Shown: one piece after another, positions 1-9,167 of the stretch
How positions within the stretch are numbered: position 1 is the stretch's first letter
How the letters are laid out: the number at the start of each line of letters is the position of its first letter
Source: an uncultured Paracoccaceae bacterium
GTDB taxonomy: Bacteria > Pseudomonadota > Alphaproteobacteria > Rhodobacterales > Rhodobacteraceae
Length of the DNA: 64,000 nucleotides
Reading direction: 5' to 3'
NCBI GenBank assembly: GCA_947503175.1
Contig: CANNCO010000001.1
Location: forward strand, 620,001-684,000
The notes under the pieces: model-generated
Database searches by the model: none
Told to the model about the DNA's origin: nothing
The model's input: the letters and a program-made list of their open reading frames with translations, nothing else
Translations under genes and position numbers: made by a program

Positions 1-1074
1 TTGTTCTGCAAATGCCTGGCTCAAACGGTCCAAAGCGATGGCCATCACGACGATGGCGACGCCCGCTTCGATCCCGCCACCGATGTCCAACCGGCGGAGT
101 GCCGACAAAACGTCGAACCCGAGCCCGCCGGCGCCGATCATCGAGGCGATGATTACCATGTTCAGCGTCAGCATGATGACCTGATTGACGCCCACCATCA
201 GCGACGGCATAGCCGTTGGGATCAGTACCTTGCGCATCAGCTGCCCGCGTCGGCAACCCACCATCCGACCCGCCTCGATGACTTCTTCGGGCACGCTTTG
301 AAGCGCCACCGTGGTGATCCGGACCATCGGCGGCATTGCGTAGATAACGGTCGCTATCAGGGCCGACACAGGACCAAAGCCGAACAGCACGAGGATCGGC
401 ACGAGGTAGGCAAAGACGGGAACGGTTTGCATCAGGTCGAGAACCGGCCGGATGGCGCCCTCGAATGCGGCTGAGCGATAGGCGAGGATGCCCAGCGCAA
501 GACCACCCGCCACGCCGATCGGAACGGCAATGAGGACCGAGGCCAGCGTGACCATCGCACTTTCCCATTGGCCGAAGATCGCCAGATAGGCAAAGCAGCC
601 TCCGGCCAGCGCGGCCAAAGTCCAGTCCTTCGCATAACGCGCAATGGCCACGACGATAGCGATGATGGCCAGCCAGCTGAGCGGCGGCAGTATCTCGACC
701 GCCTGCTGCCCCTGACCGACCGCAAATCCGTCGATCAGAAGCGATCGGACGATGTCATAGGGCCACTCGATCAGAGCCGACAGAAACCGTGTCACGTCGC
801 GAAAGGTGAACAGGCCAAAGCTCAGATCGTCCGAAAGCCAACTGACGAAAGACGAAATCCAGTCCTCCAGCCCCAACTCATAGGCGCTGGGGAAGCGGAT
901 GATCCAGCGGGCGTCCAGTGCCTTGTACAGGGCGAAGGACCAAGTCGACAGCGCCCAGGTCACCACAAACAACCCTATCCAGAACAGGCGCGGCCCGCTT
1001 AGAAGGCCCGAAATCCATGCCTGGACTGCGCGATCCGGTGGGGCTGTGCCCGCTGCGTGATCCTGCTGGCTCAT
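1..1074 (-). CDS. proW: Glycine betaine/proline-type ABC transporter permease (partial, C-terminus cut by window start)
   Basis: Inner-membrane permease of a betaine/quaternary-amine importer. My reading of the minus strand from the ATG at 1074 gives 358 residues without a stop, running off the window start. An N-terminal membrane segment lies near residues 30-50, a large linker follows, and then a binding-protein-dependent permease core. The EAA loop is visible as EAGRMVGCRRGQLMRKVLIP, followed by a SMIGAGGLG stretch typical of ProW/OpuAB. The ATG overlaps the stop of the upstream ATPase gene (ATGA), so the two are translationally coupled. Rhodobacterales versions are often long (about 650-700 aa, duplicated core), so roughly half may be missing here. 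The substrate (betaine, choline or proline betaine) is inferred from the family. Confidence 0.9.
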   Translation of the reverse strand, partial: MSQQDHAAGTAPPDRAVQAWISGLLSGPRLFWIGLFVVTWALSTWSFALYKALDARWIIRFPSAYELGLEDWISSFVSWLSDDLSFGLFTFRDVTRFLSALIEWPYDIVRSLLIDGFAVGQGQQAVEILPPLSWLAIIAIVVAIARYAKDWTLAALAGGCFAYLAIFGQWESAMVTLASVLIAVPIGVAGGLALGILAYRSAAFEGAIRPVLDLMQTVPVFAYLVPILVLFGFGPVSALIATVIYAMPPMVRITTVALQSVPEEVIEAGRMVGCRRGQLMRKVLIPTAMPSLMVGVNQVIMLTLNMVIIASMIGAGGLGFDVLSALRRLDIGGGIEAGVAIVVMAIALDRLSQAFAEQ

Positions 1075-2099
1075 CAGCCGGACCGCCCCACCATGACATT
1101 AATCGCGGCCTCTGCATCTACGGTGCCCAAGGGAACGCCATTCTCATCGACAACACGGAAAGGATACGGGGCACCGTCGATCTGGTCGATGGCATCCGCC
1201 ACGGTTAGATGGCCCGGCAAATCGCCCGCGACCTCTGCATCCGTCACACCCGGTGACATGATCGACCGCAGACGCACAACTTTCGACCGTGGCACATGAC
1301 GCGTAAACTCGGCGACATAGGGCGTTGCCGGGTTGGTCATCAGCTCTTCGGGCGTCGCGGTCTGTTCGATCCGCCCGTCCTTCATCACTGCAATCCGGTC
1401 AGCCAGACGGATTGCCTCGTCAAAGTCATGGGTGATGAAGACGATAGTCTTGTGCAGCATGGATTGCAGCCGCAGGAACTCGTCCTGCATCTCGCGCCGG
1501 ATCAGCGGGTCGAGCGCTGAAAATGGTTCATCCAGGAACCAAAGGTCGGGCTCGGTCACCAATGATCGGGCAATGCCGACACGTTGCTGCTGTCCGCCGG
1601 ACAGCTGCCGGGGATAGTAGCCTTCGCGCCCTTTCAGGCCCACGATTTCGACCATTTCCATGGCGCGGGCCTCGCGTGTCGCCCTGTCGACACCCTGCAC
1701 CTCCAGAGGGAAGGCGGCGTTCTGTAGAACTGTCAGATGCGGCAACAGGGCAAAGTGCTGAAACACCATGCCCATTTTTTTGCGCCGGACCTGGATCAGT
1801 TCGTCGTCAGTCATCTTCAGAAGGTCGGTCCCTTCGAAGTTGATCGACCCGGCAGTGGGTTCGACCAATCGCGACAGGCACCGCACCAGAGTGGATTTGC
1901 CCGACCCCGAAAGGCCCATGATCACGAATATCTCACCCTGTCCGATCTGGACCGATGCACCCCGAACGGCGCCGATCATCCCATGTTCGGCAAGATCCGC
2001 GTCGCCGGGCGTATCGTTGAACTTTTTCATGAAAGCTGTGGGGTTGGGTCCGTAGACCTTCCACACACCACTACAGTCCAGCAAGACCGGTCGGGCCAT
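1074..2099 (-). CDS. proV: Betaine/proline ABC transporter ATP-binding protein
   Basis: Cytoplasmic ATPase of the betaine importer, 341 aa. Walker A is GLSGSGKST (residues 62-70), the ABC signature is LSGGQQQRVGIAR, Walker B is LWFLDEP and the H-loop is FITHDFDEA. About 90 residues after the ATPase core form a short regulatory extension in the position where ProV/OpuAA carry CBS domains. It is shorter than in E. coli ProV (400 aa), so osmotic CBS sensing may be reduced. It lies 63 bp after the binding-protein gene, with a hairpin between them, and overlaps the permease start by 3 bp. Confidence 0.93.
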   Translation of the reverse strand: MARPVLLDCSGVWKVYGPNPTAFMKKFNDTPGDADLAEHGMIGAVRGASVQIGQGEIFVIMGLSGSGKSTLVRCLSRLVEPTAGSINFEGTDLLKMTDDELIQVRRKKMGMVFQHFALLPHLTVLQNAAFPLEVQGVDRATREARAMEMVEIVGLKGREGYYPRQLSGGQQQRVGIARSLVTEPDLWFLDEPFSALDPLIRREMQDEFLRLQSMLHKTIVFITHDFDEAIRLADRIAVMKDGRIEQTATPEELMTNPATPYVAEFTRHVPRSKVVRLRSIMSPGVTDAEVAGDLPGHLTVADAIDQIDGAPYPFRVVDENGVPLGTVDAEAAINVMVGRSG

Positions 2100-2123
2100 C
2101 AGGCGCCTCCTTCAGGACAAGTC

Positions 2124-2156
2124 GGGATCAGGGTAGGCCGAGGCCCGCCCTGACCC
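2124..2156 (-). terminator. Intra-operon hairpin between binding-protein and ATPase genes
   Basis: On the minus strand GGGTCAGGG pairs with CCCTGATCCC (one bulged base), with a GC-rich loop that can pair further. It has no following U-run, so it is unlikely to be a full terminator. Such hairpins after the periplasmic binding-protein gene commonly stabilise the 5' message and give higher binding-protein output. That role is inferred. Confidence 0.4.
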
Positions 2157-2162
2157 AAGAAC

Positions 2163-3104
2163 TTACTGGATCCACGACTTCCATTTGGCTTCGTTGGCGG
2201 CCATCCATTCCTCGACCACCTGCTCGACGGATTTACCGTCCAGATCGACCTCGCCAACCATCGCGCCCATCTCGTCGCTTGAGATATCGAAGGCTTCGAT
2301 GGCCTGAGCGGCACCCGGCCACTTGTCGGCGACACCGGCCCATGCGACCTTGAAGATGTCGCCACGCGGCTTGCCGCAGTCATAGGCTGCGTCGGGGTTG
2401 ATCCCGACCGATGGGTCCGCATAGCACTCGGCCGAGTAGGGAGGAAACTCGACAAACGCGCCATCGTACTTGGCGGGTGCCCAGTGCGGCGAATAGATCC
2501 AAAGAACAATCGGATCCTGCCGTTGATAAGCCGCTTCAAGTTCGGCGAAGAGCGCCGCATCTGTACCGGCATGGACAACTTCGAAATCCATCTCAAGCGC
2601 TTCGACGCGTTCTTCGTCAAAGCCGCCCCAGGTCACCGGTCCCCCAAGATATCGCCCCATCGGAGCTGTTTCGGCAGTTGCGAACTCCGATGCGCAATCG
2701 TTCAGCGCCTGCCAATCGGGAAGTCCGGGGCATCGCTCGGCCATGTAGGCTGGATACCACCACTCCTCGATTGCCTTCATGCCCGTGGGGCCCATGCTTA
2801 CGACCGTGCCAGTGGCAATCGCTTCGTCCATCGCCTCCTTGCCGGTCGTTTCCCAGATCTCCATTGCCACGTGCAGATCGCCGGTCTTCAGCCCCGCGAA
2901 CTGCGCGATGTAATCGGCCTGGACGTACTCGATATTGTATCCGGCCTCTTCCAGGACCTCGCCCATAAGGGTGGTGGTGATGATCTGACCGGTCCAGTCA
3001 TGGGTGGTTAGTTTGATCGGATCGAGAGATTCCACCTGAGCCATGGCGCCGGACGCCGATACGGCGGCAATAAGCCCTGCCGTCAGAAGTTTTGGTGATG
3101 TCAT
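2163..3104 (-). CDS. proX: Betaine-type ABC transporter substrate-binding protein
   Basis: Periplasmic solute receptor of the OpuAC/ProX family, 313 aa. A signal peptide is visible (TAGLIAAVSASGAMA, cleavage after about residue 22). Tryptophan-rich stretches (EIWETTG, EEWWYPAYM, LWIYSPHW) are the kind of aromatic residues that form the cation-pi cage for quaternary ammonium groups. The start is supported by a GGAGG about 8 bases upstream. It is the first gene of the proX-proV-proW operon and is transcribed away from the DeoR regulator at 3354. The exact ligand cannot be read from sequence. Confidence 0.93.
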   Translation of the reverse strand: MTSPKLLTAGLIAAVSASGAMAQVESLDPIKLTTHDWTGQIITTTLMGEVLEEAGYNIEYVQADYIAQFAGLKTGDLHVAMEIWETTGKEAMDEAIATGTVVSMGPTGMKAIEEWWYPAYMAERCPGLPDWQALNDCASEFATAETAPMGRYLGGPVTWGGFDEERVEALEMDFEVVHAGTDAALFAELEAAYQRQDPIVLWIYSPHWAPAKYDGAFVEFPPYSAECYADPSVGINPDAAYDCGKPRGDIFKVAWAGVADKWPGAAQAIEAFDISSDEMGAMVGEVDLDGKSVEQVVEEWMAANEAKWKSWIQ

Positions 3105-3353
3105 GTGTCAGCCTCCTTGCTGGTCGTGCGTTCACCGCTTTGGCTTTTGTTCTATGCGGATGAAGTACAGTCTTTGGAAAAACACACGAAAAGCAACACA
3201 TTTTCTGTTAGAAAAGTTGGATAACCACGAAAAAATATTGCTTTTTGTGGCTTTCGGCTTTGAAATGGGCAGGAGAGGCCGTTTCTCGTTACGTTCGCAT
3301 TGTCCCGAAAGGCGCTCTCGTTTACCGGGTCAGAAAAGGAGGCTGGCATCCTG
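3105..3353. promoter_or_regulatory. Divergent promoter region between transporter operon and deoR-type gene
   Basis: 249 bp between the divergent binding-protein gene and the DeoR regulator, with an AT-rich core around 3175-3250 (runs of A/T such as gaaaaatattg) in an otherwise GC-rich context. Promoters for both directions are expected here. I could not pick convincing -35/-10 pairs or a clear DeoR operator repeat by eye. An AGGAGG at 3337-3342 serves the plus-strand gene. Confidence 0.5.
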
Positions 3354-4142
3354 ATGGACTCACGCTCGAACCATCGCCAACGCGAGATTATCGACGAGTT
3401 GCGCCGCGCGGGCGGCTCAATGCGCGTGAATGCCATTGCCGAAGCCCTGCAGGTCACCAACGAGACGGTTCGCCGGAATGTCCGGTCGCTCGCAGATGGC
3501 GGCGTCGTCGAGAAGACCCATGGCGGCGTCCGGTTGATCGGCGAAGACGGGTTCGAGGTCGAAGGAAGCTTTCGCCAGAGACTGGGCGAGAACATCAGAG
3601 CAAAGCAGTGTATTGCCCGCTGTGTGGCGGATATGATCCCCGATGGCGCGTCGTTGTTTCTGGATATTGGCAGTACGACGGCGCATATCGCTGACGCTCT
3701 GCGCGACCGGCACGGTCTGCTGATCGTCACCAACTCGGTCTATGTGGCGTATCGTTTGTCCACGCGGAACGAGAACCGCGTTTTCATGGCAGGCGGCGAG
3801 TTGCGCAGCCATGACGGCGGGGCGTTCGGCCACGACGCAATGGCGTTTGCCGCGAATTTCACTACCGACTATGCCGTCCTGTCATCGGCTGGCGTCACCG
3901 CGACCCAAGGTTTTTCGTTGTTCGATCTCGAAGAAGCGCGGTTTTCGCGACTGATCATGCAACATGCAGAGCGCCGGATCGTTGCCGTCGACTCCAGCAA
4001 ATTCGGACGCGAAGCACCCATTGGTGTGGGGGATCCGTCGCTTGTGGATGTGATGGTTTCTGATGTGGAGCCGCCATCCGACATCTCGGCTGCGGCTAGG
4101 GAGTGGGGCACAGAGATTGTCGTTGCCTCGCCTGCGGGCTGA
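3354..4142 (+). CDS. DeoR/GlpR-family transcriptional regulator
   Basis: 262-aa DeoR-type repressor. The N-terminal helix-turn-helix reads NAIAEALQVTNETVRRNVRS, and the C-terminal DeoR sensor domain (LFLDIGSTTAHIADAL onward) binds a phosphorylated or small-molecule effector in this family. The open frame extends upstream to 3300, but the ATG at 3354 is chosen because AGGAGG lies 11 bases before it and the protein then begins just before the HTH. It is divergent from the betaine transporter and is followed 3 bp later by the inositol-monophosphatase-like gene. It probably controls one or both; the effector is unknown. Confidence 0.88.
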   Translation: MDSRSNHRQREIIDELRRAGGSMRVNAIAEALQVTNETVRRNVRSLADGGVVEKTHGGVRLIGEDGFEVEGSFRQRLGENIRAKQCIARCVADMIPDGASLFLDIGSTTAHIADALRDRHGLLIVTNSVYVAYRLSTRNENRVFMAGGELRSHDGGAFGHDAMAFAANFTTDYAVLSSAGVTATQGFSLFDLEEARFSRLIMQHAERRIVAVDSSKFGREAPIGVGDPSLVDVMVSDVEPPSDISAAAREWGTEIVVASPAG

Positions 4143-4145
4143 CCG

Positions 4146-4913
4146 ATGCAGGCCCGCATCGCGGATGAAGCGGTTTGTATTGCGGAGGCCGCAAGCACCA
4201 TCGCCATGCGGCATTTCCTAACGCCTCTCGACATCATCGCCAAAGCGGATGAAAGCCCGGTTACAGTGGCTGATCGCGAAACCGAACAGGTGATCCGCGA
4301 TGCGATTGCATCGTCCTTTCCGGGTCACGCGATCTTTGGGGAAGAGCATGGTGTCGAAGGTGCGCTCGATGGCCCGGCATGGATCATCGATCCCATTGAC
4401 GGCACACGTTCCTTTATCACCGGTTCGCCGCTCTTCGGAATGCTGATCGGGTATTTGGAAGCCGGCGTACCACAGCTTGGTCTCGTCCAAATGCCGGCAC
4501 TGAATGAAACCTTCGTTGGGACTGTGGACAATGCGGCGACCTGTAACGGTCAAACAATTCGATGCCGCCAAACCGACCGTCTCGATGCGGCGATGGTTTA
4601 CATAAATGAAGCAGAACGGCTCTATGCAGACAATCCGGATCTCTTTGCCCGCCTTTGCAACACAGGTGTGACCCGCCGTATGGCCTATGACTGTTATCCC
4701 CATGCGATGGTCGCGGCAGGCCGCATCGACGCGGTCGTCGATATTGGGCTCGAACCTTATGACTATCTGCCGCTTGTCGCATTGGTCGAGGCTGCCGGTG
4801 GCCTGATCACGGATTGGAACGGCGAACCTTTGACCCTGAACTCCGATGGCCGGGTCGTGACGGTGGCCACGCCAGCCCTTCACGCGCAAATGCTGGAGGT
4901 GCTCAACCGCTGA
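4146..4913 (+). CDS. Inositol-monophosphatase-family phosphatase (HisN/SuhB-like)
   Basis: Mg-dependent phosphomonoesterase, 255 aa, the usual length for the family. Metal-site motifs are GEEHG (65-69) and IDPIDGTRSF (81-90). The third site, normally W-D, is Y-D here (D206 in EPYDYLP). Substrates in this family include inositol phosphate, histidinol phosphate and PAP. The position, 3 bp behind a DeoR regulator and converging on a choline-kinase-like gene, suggests a small phosphorylated metabolite linked to the amine/choline locus, but this is inference. The stop abuts the convergent gene with no gap. Confidence 0.85.
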   Translation: MQARIADEAVCIAEAASTIAMRHFLTPLDIIAKADESPVTVADRETEQVIRDAIASSFPGHAIFGEEHGVEGALDGPAWIIDPIDGTRSFITGSPLFGMLIGYLEAGVPQLGLVQMPALNETFVGTVDNAATCNGQTIRCRQTDRLDAAMVYINEAERLYADNPDLFARLCNTGVTRRMAYDCYPHAMVAAGRIDAVVDIGLEPYDYLPLVALVEAAGGLITDWNGEPLTLNSDGRVVTVATPALHAQMLEVLNR

Positions 4914-5840
4914 TCAACCGCGCACCGCAGCGACATGGGTTTCAAAATCCGAGCTTTCCATCAGCTTCTTGCAGCGCGCGAACCGTCCCGTCGAATAAGC
5001 CCAGAAATCCTCGGCCGGATTGCCGTCCGCATGCTGGATCAGGCCCCAAAGCGTCCACAAAAGATCGCACATCGCCTTGTAGATCACGATCCGCCCCATT
5101 TCTTCGGCGGTTGGGGTGCGACCGAAGTAACCCTTGATCAGTTCGGCCTCCGCATCGGCATCCAGTTCCGCTTCGACCGCCAGATCGCCCACATCCCAAA
5201 GCGGGTCGTTCATTCCCGAATACTCCCAGTCGACGATCCACATCTTTTCTCCGTCATCCAAGAAATTCTCGGATAACGGATCGCAATGGCAGGGGGCGAG
5301 CGGTGCCGAGTTCGCCGCGAGAGCTTCCTTCACTGGCCCTGCCGCATTGACCACGTCGTGATAGCCATCGGGAAGCATCGCATCCTTGGTCGAGAGTATG
5401 CCGAGATAGTCATCAATCATCGCAAAGAGCTCAAACCGAAAATCGAAGGTTTCTCCGGAATTGTGAAGGTGTGCCAGCGCCTTGCCCGCCCGTTCAGGCG
5501 CGCCTTCGATACTCGCAAAATTCGCAGCGGTCATCGTGGTGATGTCCTCGATAGTCCGGCTGATCATCACACCGGACGCGGGGTCGGCCCACAGAACCTC
5601 AGGCGACACGCCCGCACGAAACGCTGCGTTGGCGTTGGTGATCTCAACTGCGCGGTCAATGTAGTCTTCGGTCCCTTCACCGGGAATGCGCACGATCACA
5701 CTGCCATGCGGCCCGTCGACCCGGTGCACCATGTTGGTCAACCCGCCTAGTCGTGTGACCGTGCAGTCCTTGGCTTGCACGCCCTCGAACCCGGGGGCCT
5801 TTTGCAACGCTTCAATGACCTTGTTGGTGTGCTGGGACAT
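4914..5840 (-). CDS. Choline kinase/aminoglycoside phosphotransferase-like protein
   Basis: 308-aa kinase of the choline/ethanolamine kinase-APH fold. The catalytic loop is HCDPLSEN (H185, D187, N192) and the metal-binding Asp is in WIVDWEYSG (D204), both intact. Choline-kinase-like members phosphorylate choline or similar amino alcohols with ATP. The gene lies 13 bp downstream of the dimethylglycine dehydrogenase-like gene on the same strand, so the two form an operon. This supports a role in handling choline-derived compounds. APH-fold kinases have many substrates, so choline is probable rather than proven. Confidence 0.8.
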   Translation of the reverse strand: MSQHTNKVIEALQKAPGFEGVQAKDCTVTRLGGLTNMVHRVDGPHGSVIVRIPGEGTEDYIDRAVEITNANAAFRAGVSPEVLWADPASGVMISRTIEDITTMTAANFASIEGAPERAGKALAHLHNSGETFDFRFELFAMIDDYLGILSTKDAMLPDGYHDVVNAAGPVKEALAANSAPLAPCHCDPLSENFLDDGEKMWIVDWEYSGMNDPLWDVGDLAVEAELDADAEAELIKGYFGRTPTAEEMGRIVIYKAMCDLLWTLWGLIQHADGNPAEDFWAYSTGRFARCKKLMESSDFETHVAAVRG

Positions 5841-5853
5841 GCGGGACCCTTTC

Positions 5854-8277
5854 CTACGACTTCAGCCGCTCATTCTGGGGATCGTAAAGCGGCCCGTCCA
5901 CCCGGGTAATCGGGTGACGCGCGCCAAAGACCTCGATCTCGAAGTCGGTCTCGTCCCAGATGATCCGGTCCAGATAGCCAAATAGGATCGTTTGACCGAC
6001 AGTGTGGCCATATGCTGCAGAGGTCGCAAGCGACACGGGATTACCGCCATGGATGATTGTCTCACCGCCATGAAGCGGAAGCTTTTTCTTTGTAACGAAG
6101 GTGCAAAGCGTTCTTTCGGGGCCCTTTTCCTTTTGTGTCGCCAGAGCAGCACGTCCCTTGAAACTGCCGCCCGACTTCAAATGCACGCGAAAGCCAAGCC
6201 CGGCTTCAATCGGGGTGTAATCGGGAGAGATGTCGCCCGACCAATAGAGGTAACCCTTTTCCAATCGCAGACTGTCGATCGTCCGATATCCCACGTCGCG
6301 GAGCCCGTGATCCTTGCCTGCTTCGCGCAATACCTCATACACATGCGCGCCGAATTCGGTCGGGATGTGCAACTCCCATCCAAGCTCGCCGACAAATCCA
6401 ATCCGCACGGCGCGTACAGGCGCCGCGCCCACAGTAATCTCCTGCGCCGTCCCGAACGGGAAGGCCGCGTTCGAGACGTCCTCTTCGCAAGCAGGTTGCA
6501 GAACCTCCCGCGCTTTCGGCCCGCAGATATTGATAACCGCACGACCCGAGGTCACTTCGATCAGATGCACCGAGCCATCTCGGGGCATATGCTGACGAAT
6601 CCAATGGGCGTCATGGGTGCCGAAGCCCGATCCGGTGACGATATAGAAGTGATCTTTGCCCAGTCGTGTGATCGTCAGATCCGCCTCGATCCCGCCCCCG
6701 TCGTTGCAAAGCTGGGCATAGATCACCGATCCTGTGGGCCGGTCCATGTTGCAGGCTGCAAGACCTTGCAGCACCTTGAGCGTGCCCGGTCCGAACATCT
6801 CGAACTTTGCAAAGCTCGATTGGTCGATCAGTGCCACGCCCTCGCGCACAGCCTTGTGTTCTTCCGCAGCAAACCGGTGCCAGCCGGGTGCTAGAAAGTC
6901 CAGTTGATCCACCGGTTCCACGCCATCGGGGGCAAACCAAAGCGGACGTTCCCAGCCGTTTTTCGACCCATAGACTGCGCCCTGCGTCTTTAATATCTCG
7001 TACAAGGGCGAGCGCCGCAGGCCGCGTGCCGTCTCATGCTCCTGACCGGGATAGCGCATCTTGTAGTGATGCGCATAGTGCTCGACCGCGCGGGGATACA
7101 TGAATGCCCGCGTTCCGTGATGCGGCCCGAACCGCCGTACATCAAGCGGCCACAGGTCGAGCGAAGGCTTTCCTTCGACGATCCATTCCGCAATCATCTC
7201 GCCCGCGCCACCACCGGCGGCAATGCCGTATAGAAACCCCGTCGCCATCATCAGGTTGTCGATACCCGCCACCCAGCCCATAACGAAATCGCCATCGGCG
7301 GAGTAGGGGATTGGACCGTTGATCACCTGCCGGATACCCACGTCGTTCAGGATGGGTGTGACTTCTGCGGCAAGCTCGGCCAAAGGCCCGAAACGTTCCA
7401 GATTGTCCGGCAGAAGCTGACGGACGAAATCACCCCGAATGCCGCGATCACCGAAGGGCAGGGTGTCTTCTTCATATCCGCCGATCACCATCCGGCCACC
7501 GGCGTCCGGCTTGTAATAGACCAGCCGTTCGGGATCACGCAGCGTCGGCAAGCCCTTTACGAGTTCCGGGTCGGGCAGGGGTTCGGTGACGATGTATTGG
7601 TGCTCGACCGCGCAGGCCGGAACGCGCAGGCCAAGCTTTGTCCCCAACTCGCGGCTCCACATGCCCGCCGCCATGATAACAACCTCGGCCTCGTAATCGC
7701 CTTCGGACGTCATTACTCGCACGATCCGCCCGTCTTTCACCTCAAAGTCTTCGACTCTCACACCCTGCCGGATGTCGGCACCGTGTTTCCGGGCGGCCGC
7801 CGCAATGGCCTGGCACAGGCTGGCGGGGTCGACATGCCCGTCCGAGGGAATGAAAGCTGCTCCTTCCAGCCCGCTCGCATCGATATAGGGGAACAGATCC
7901 TTGGCGTCCGAGGCCGTGATCATCTCCATCTCTAGGTCGAAACTGCGCGCCATCGTGGTCAACCGCTGCGCCTCCAAAAGCCGCTCTTTCGTCGCGGCAA
8001 GCCGAAGCGAACCGACCTTCTTCCAGTCAAAGGCCATGCCCGTCTCGGCCTCCAGCGCATCGTACATCGCAACCGACCGCTTGAGCATCCGGGTGGTATT
8101 ACGCGACGATCGAAGCTGCCCCACCAGACCTGCGGCATGCCACGTGGCCCCTTCGGTCAGCGCGGCCTTTTCCAGAAGAACGACATCCTTCTCGCCACTT
8201 TTGGCCAGATGATAGGCGGTGGAACAACCGATGATCCCGCCGCCAATGATCAAATGCTTTGCCGAGTGCGTGGCCAT
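5854..8277 (-). CDS. Dimethylglycine/sarcosine dehydrogenase-like FAD- and folate-dependent oxidoreductase
   Basis: 807-aa oxidative demethylase. The N-terminal FAD-binding DAO domain has GGGIIG (12-17) and TWHAAGL (W46-H47). The His in this motif is the covalent flavin site of the DMGDH/sarcosine dehydrogenase family. A central FAO linker domain is followed by a C-terminal GcvT folate-binding domain, which in the family passes the methyl carbon to tetrahydrofolate. The domain order and length match the family. With the betaine transporter and choline-kinase-like genes nearby, dimethylglycine or sarcosine is the likely substrate, giving glycine plus 5,10-methylene-THF. Related enzymes act on other N-methyl amines. 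Confidence 0.9.
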   Translation of the reverse strand: MATHSAKHLIIGGGIIGCSTAYHLAKSGEKDVVLLEKAALTEGATWHAAGLVGQLRSSRNTTRMLKRSVAMYDALEAETGMAFDWKKVGSLRLAATKERLLEAQRLTTMARSFDLEMEMITASDAKDLFPYIDASGLEGAAFIPSDGHVDPASLCQAIAAAARKHGADIRQGVRVEDFEVKDGRIVRVMTSEGDYEAEVVIMAAGMWSRELGTKLGLRVPACAVEHQYIVTEPLPDPELVKGLPTLRDPERLVYYKPDAGGRMVIGGYEEDTLPFGDRGIRGDFVRQLLPDNLERFGPLAELAAEVTPILNDVGIRQVINGPIPYSADGDFVMGWVAGIDNLMMATGFLYGIAAGGGAGEMIAEWIVEGKPSLDLWPLDVRRFGPHHGTRAFMYPRAVEHYAHHYKMRYPGQEHETARGLRRSPLYEILKTQGAVYGSKNGWERPLWFAPDGVEPVDQLDFLAPGWHRFAAEEHKAVREGVALIDQSSFAKFEMFGPGTLKVLQGLAACNMDRPTGSVIYAQLCNDGGGIEADLTITRLGKDHFYIVTGSGFGTHDAHWIRQHMPRDGSVHLIEVTSGRAVINICGPKAREVLQPACEEDVSNAAFPFGTAQEITVGAAPVRAVRIGFVGELGWELHIPTEFGAHVYEVLREAGKDHGLRDVGYRTIDSLRLEKGYLYWSGDISPDYTPIEAGLGFRVHLKSGGSFKGRAALATQKEKGPERTLCTFVTKKKLPLHGGETIIHGGNPVSLATSAAYGHTVGQTILFGYLDRIIWDETDFEIEVFGARHPITRVDGPLYDPQNERLKS

Positions 8278-8435
8278 CGCCGCAATCCTTGCTGAATCTT
8301 CTTTCAGCAGCTTCTCAAGATTACGACAAAAAGCAACATACTTGTCGAATTATGTCTGAAATACTGATGCGCCGATTTAGTGTTGGCGATTGGCGTTTGT
8401 ACGACCAAGGTGGTTGACGCATTTTGTACTTTTAT

Positions 8436-8443
8436 TGTATACA
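8436..8443. promoter_or_regulatory. Candidate GntR operator (TGTATACA palindrome)
   Basis: A perfect 8-bp palindrome TGTATACA in an AT-rich stretch lies 20 bp before the GntR start codon. FadR-subfamily GntR proteins typically bind T-GT-n-AC-A type palindromes, so autoregulation of the operon is plausible. It is a single short site, so it may be chance. Confidence 0.4.
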
Positions 8444-8462
8444 TCGTGTATTGGGAGATCTG

Positions 8463-9167
8463 ATGTCAGCAAAGAAGAAGTCCAACTGCCTCAACGACCT
8501 CAGGGCACGCATCCTGTCGATGGAGATTGCGCCGGGTTCGAGTCTCGATGAGGCAAGCCTGACCACACAGTACGGCATGTCGCGCACACCCCTGCGCGAG
8601 GTCCTCCAGCGGCTGGCCGGCGATGGTTTTGTCCAGCTTGAGGAAAACCGGGGGGCGACCGTTGCCTCGATGGACCTTGGTACGATGCGGGTGTTCTTTC
8701 AGACCGCACCGTTGATCTATTCCAGCGTCGCGCGGCTTGCTGCAGAGAACCGGACGACACGCCAATTGGACGATCTGAAATCCGTCCAGAAGCAGTTCGC
8801 CAAGGCCACGAAAGGGGCGGCGGCCTCGGAAGTGGCCCTTTTGAACCATCGGTTTCACGAGATCATCGGTGAGATGTCTCAGAACCCCTATCTCAACGCC
8901 GCGCTGGGCAGGATGCTGATCGACCATGCGCGGCTCAGCCAGACCTTCTTCGATCCCCGCTCTGACGCGGACACAGACCGGATCGCCAAGGCCGTTGCGC
9001 AGCACGACGGAATGATCAGCGCGATAGAGGCACAGGAAGCCTCGCTTGCCATCGATCTGACGCTTCAGCACTGGGACCTGTCGCGGGATCAGATGGAACG
9101 GTTCGTGCGACCTGATCCGCTCCCCCTCGATGTGGTTTCGATGAAAGACAGAGCGAATGCGGTTTGA
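8463..9167 (+). CDS. GntR-family (FadR-type) transcriptional regulator
   Basis: 234-aa regulator. The N-terminal winged helix includes SLTTQYGMSRTPLREVLQRL, the hallmark R-T/S-P-L/V-R-E of GntR proteins. A C-terminal all-helical FCD ligand domain contains the HRFHEIIGEMS stretch. The frame is open from 8424, but the ATG at 8463 has GGGAG 5-6 bases upstream and starts a normal-length protein. It is the first gene of a seven-gene run and overlaps the next gene, so it probably regulates its own operon with a pathway metabolite as effector. Confidence 0.9.
   Translation: MSAKKKSNCLNDLRARILSMEIAPGSSLDEASLTTQYGMSRTPLREVLQRLAGDGFVQLEENRGATVASMDLGTMRVFFQTAPLIYSSVARLAAENRTTRQLDDLKSVQKQFAKATKGAAASEVALLNHRFHEIIGEMSQNPYLNAALGRMLIDHARLSQTFFDPRSDADTDRIAKAVAQHDGMISAIEAQEASLAIDLTLQHWDLSRDQMERFVRPDPLPLDVVSMKDRANAV

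Noticed and set aside
1-474. Long plus-strand frame at the window start
   Set aside because: It lies opposite the permease gene, which shows clear EAA-loop and membrane signals on the minus strand. The plus frame is Arg/His/Asp-rich shadow sequence.
3300-3353. TTG upstream start for the DeoR regulator
   Set aside because: The ribosome-binding site AGGAGG and the start of recognisable homology favour ATG 3354.
8424-8462. Extended start for the GntR regulator
   Set aside because: GGGAG before ATG 8463 and the candidate operator overlap the longer version.
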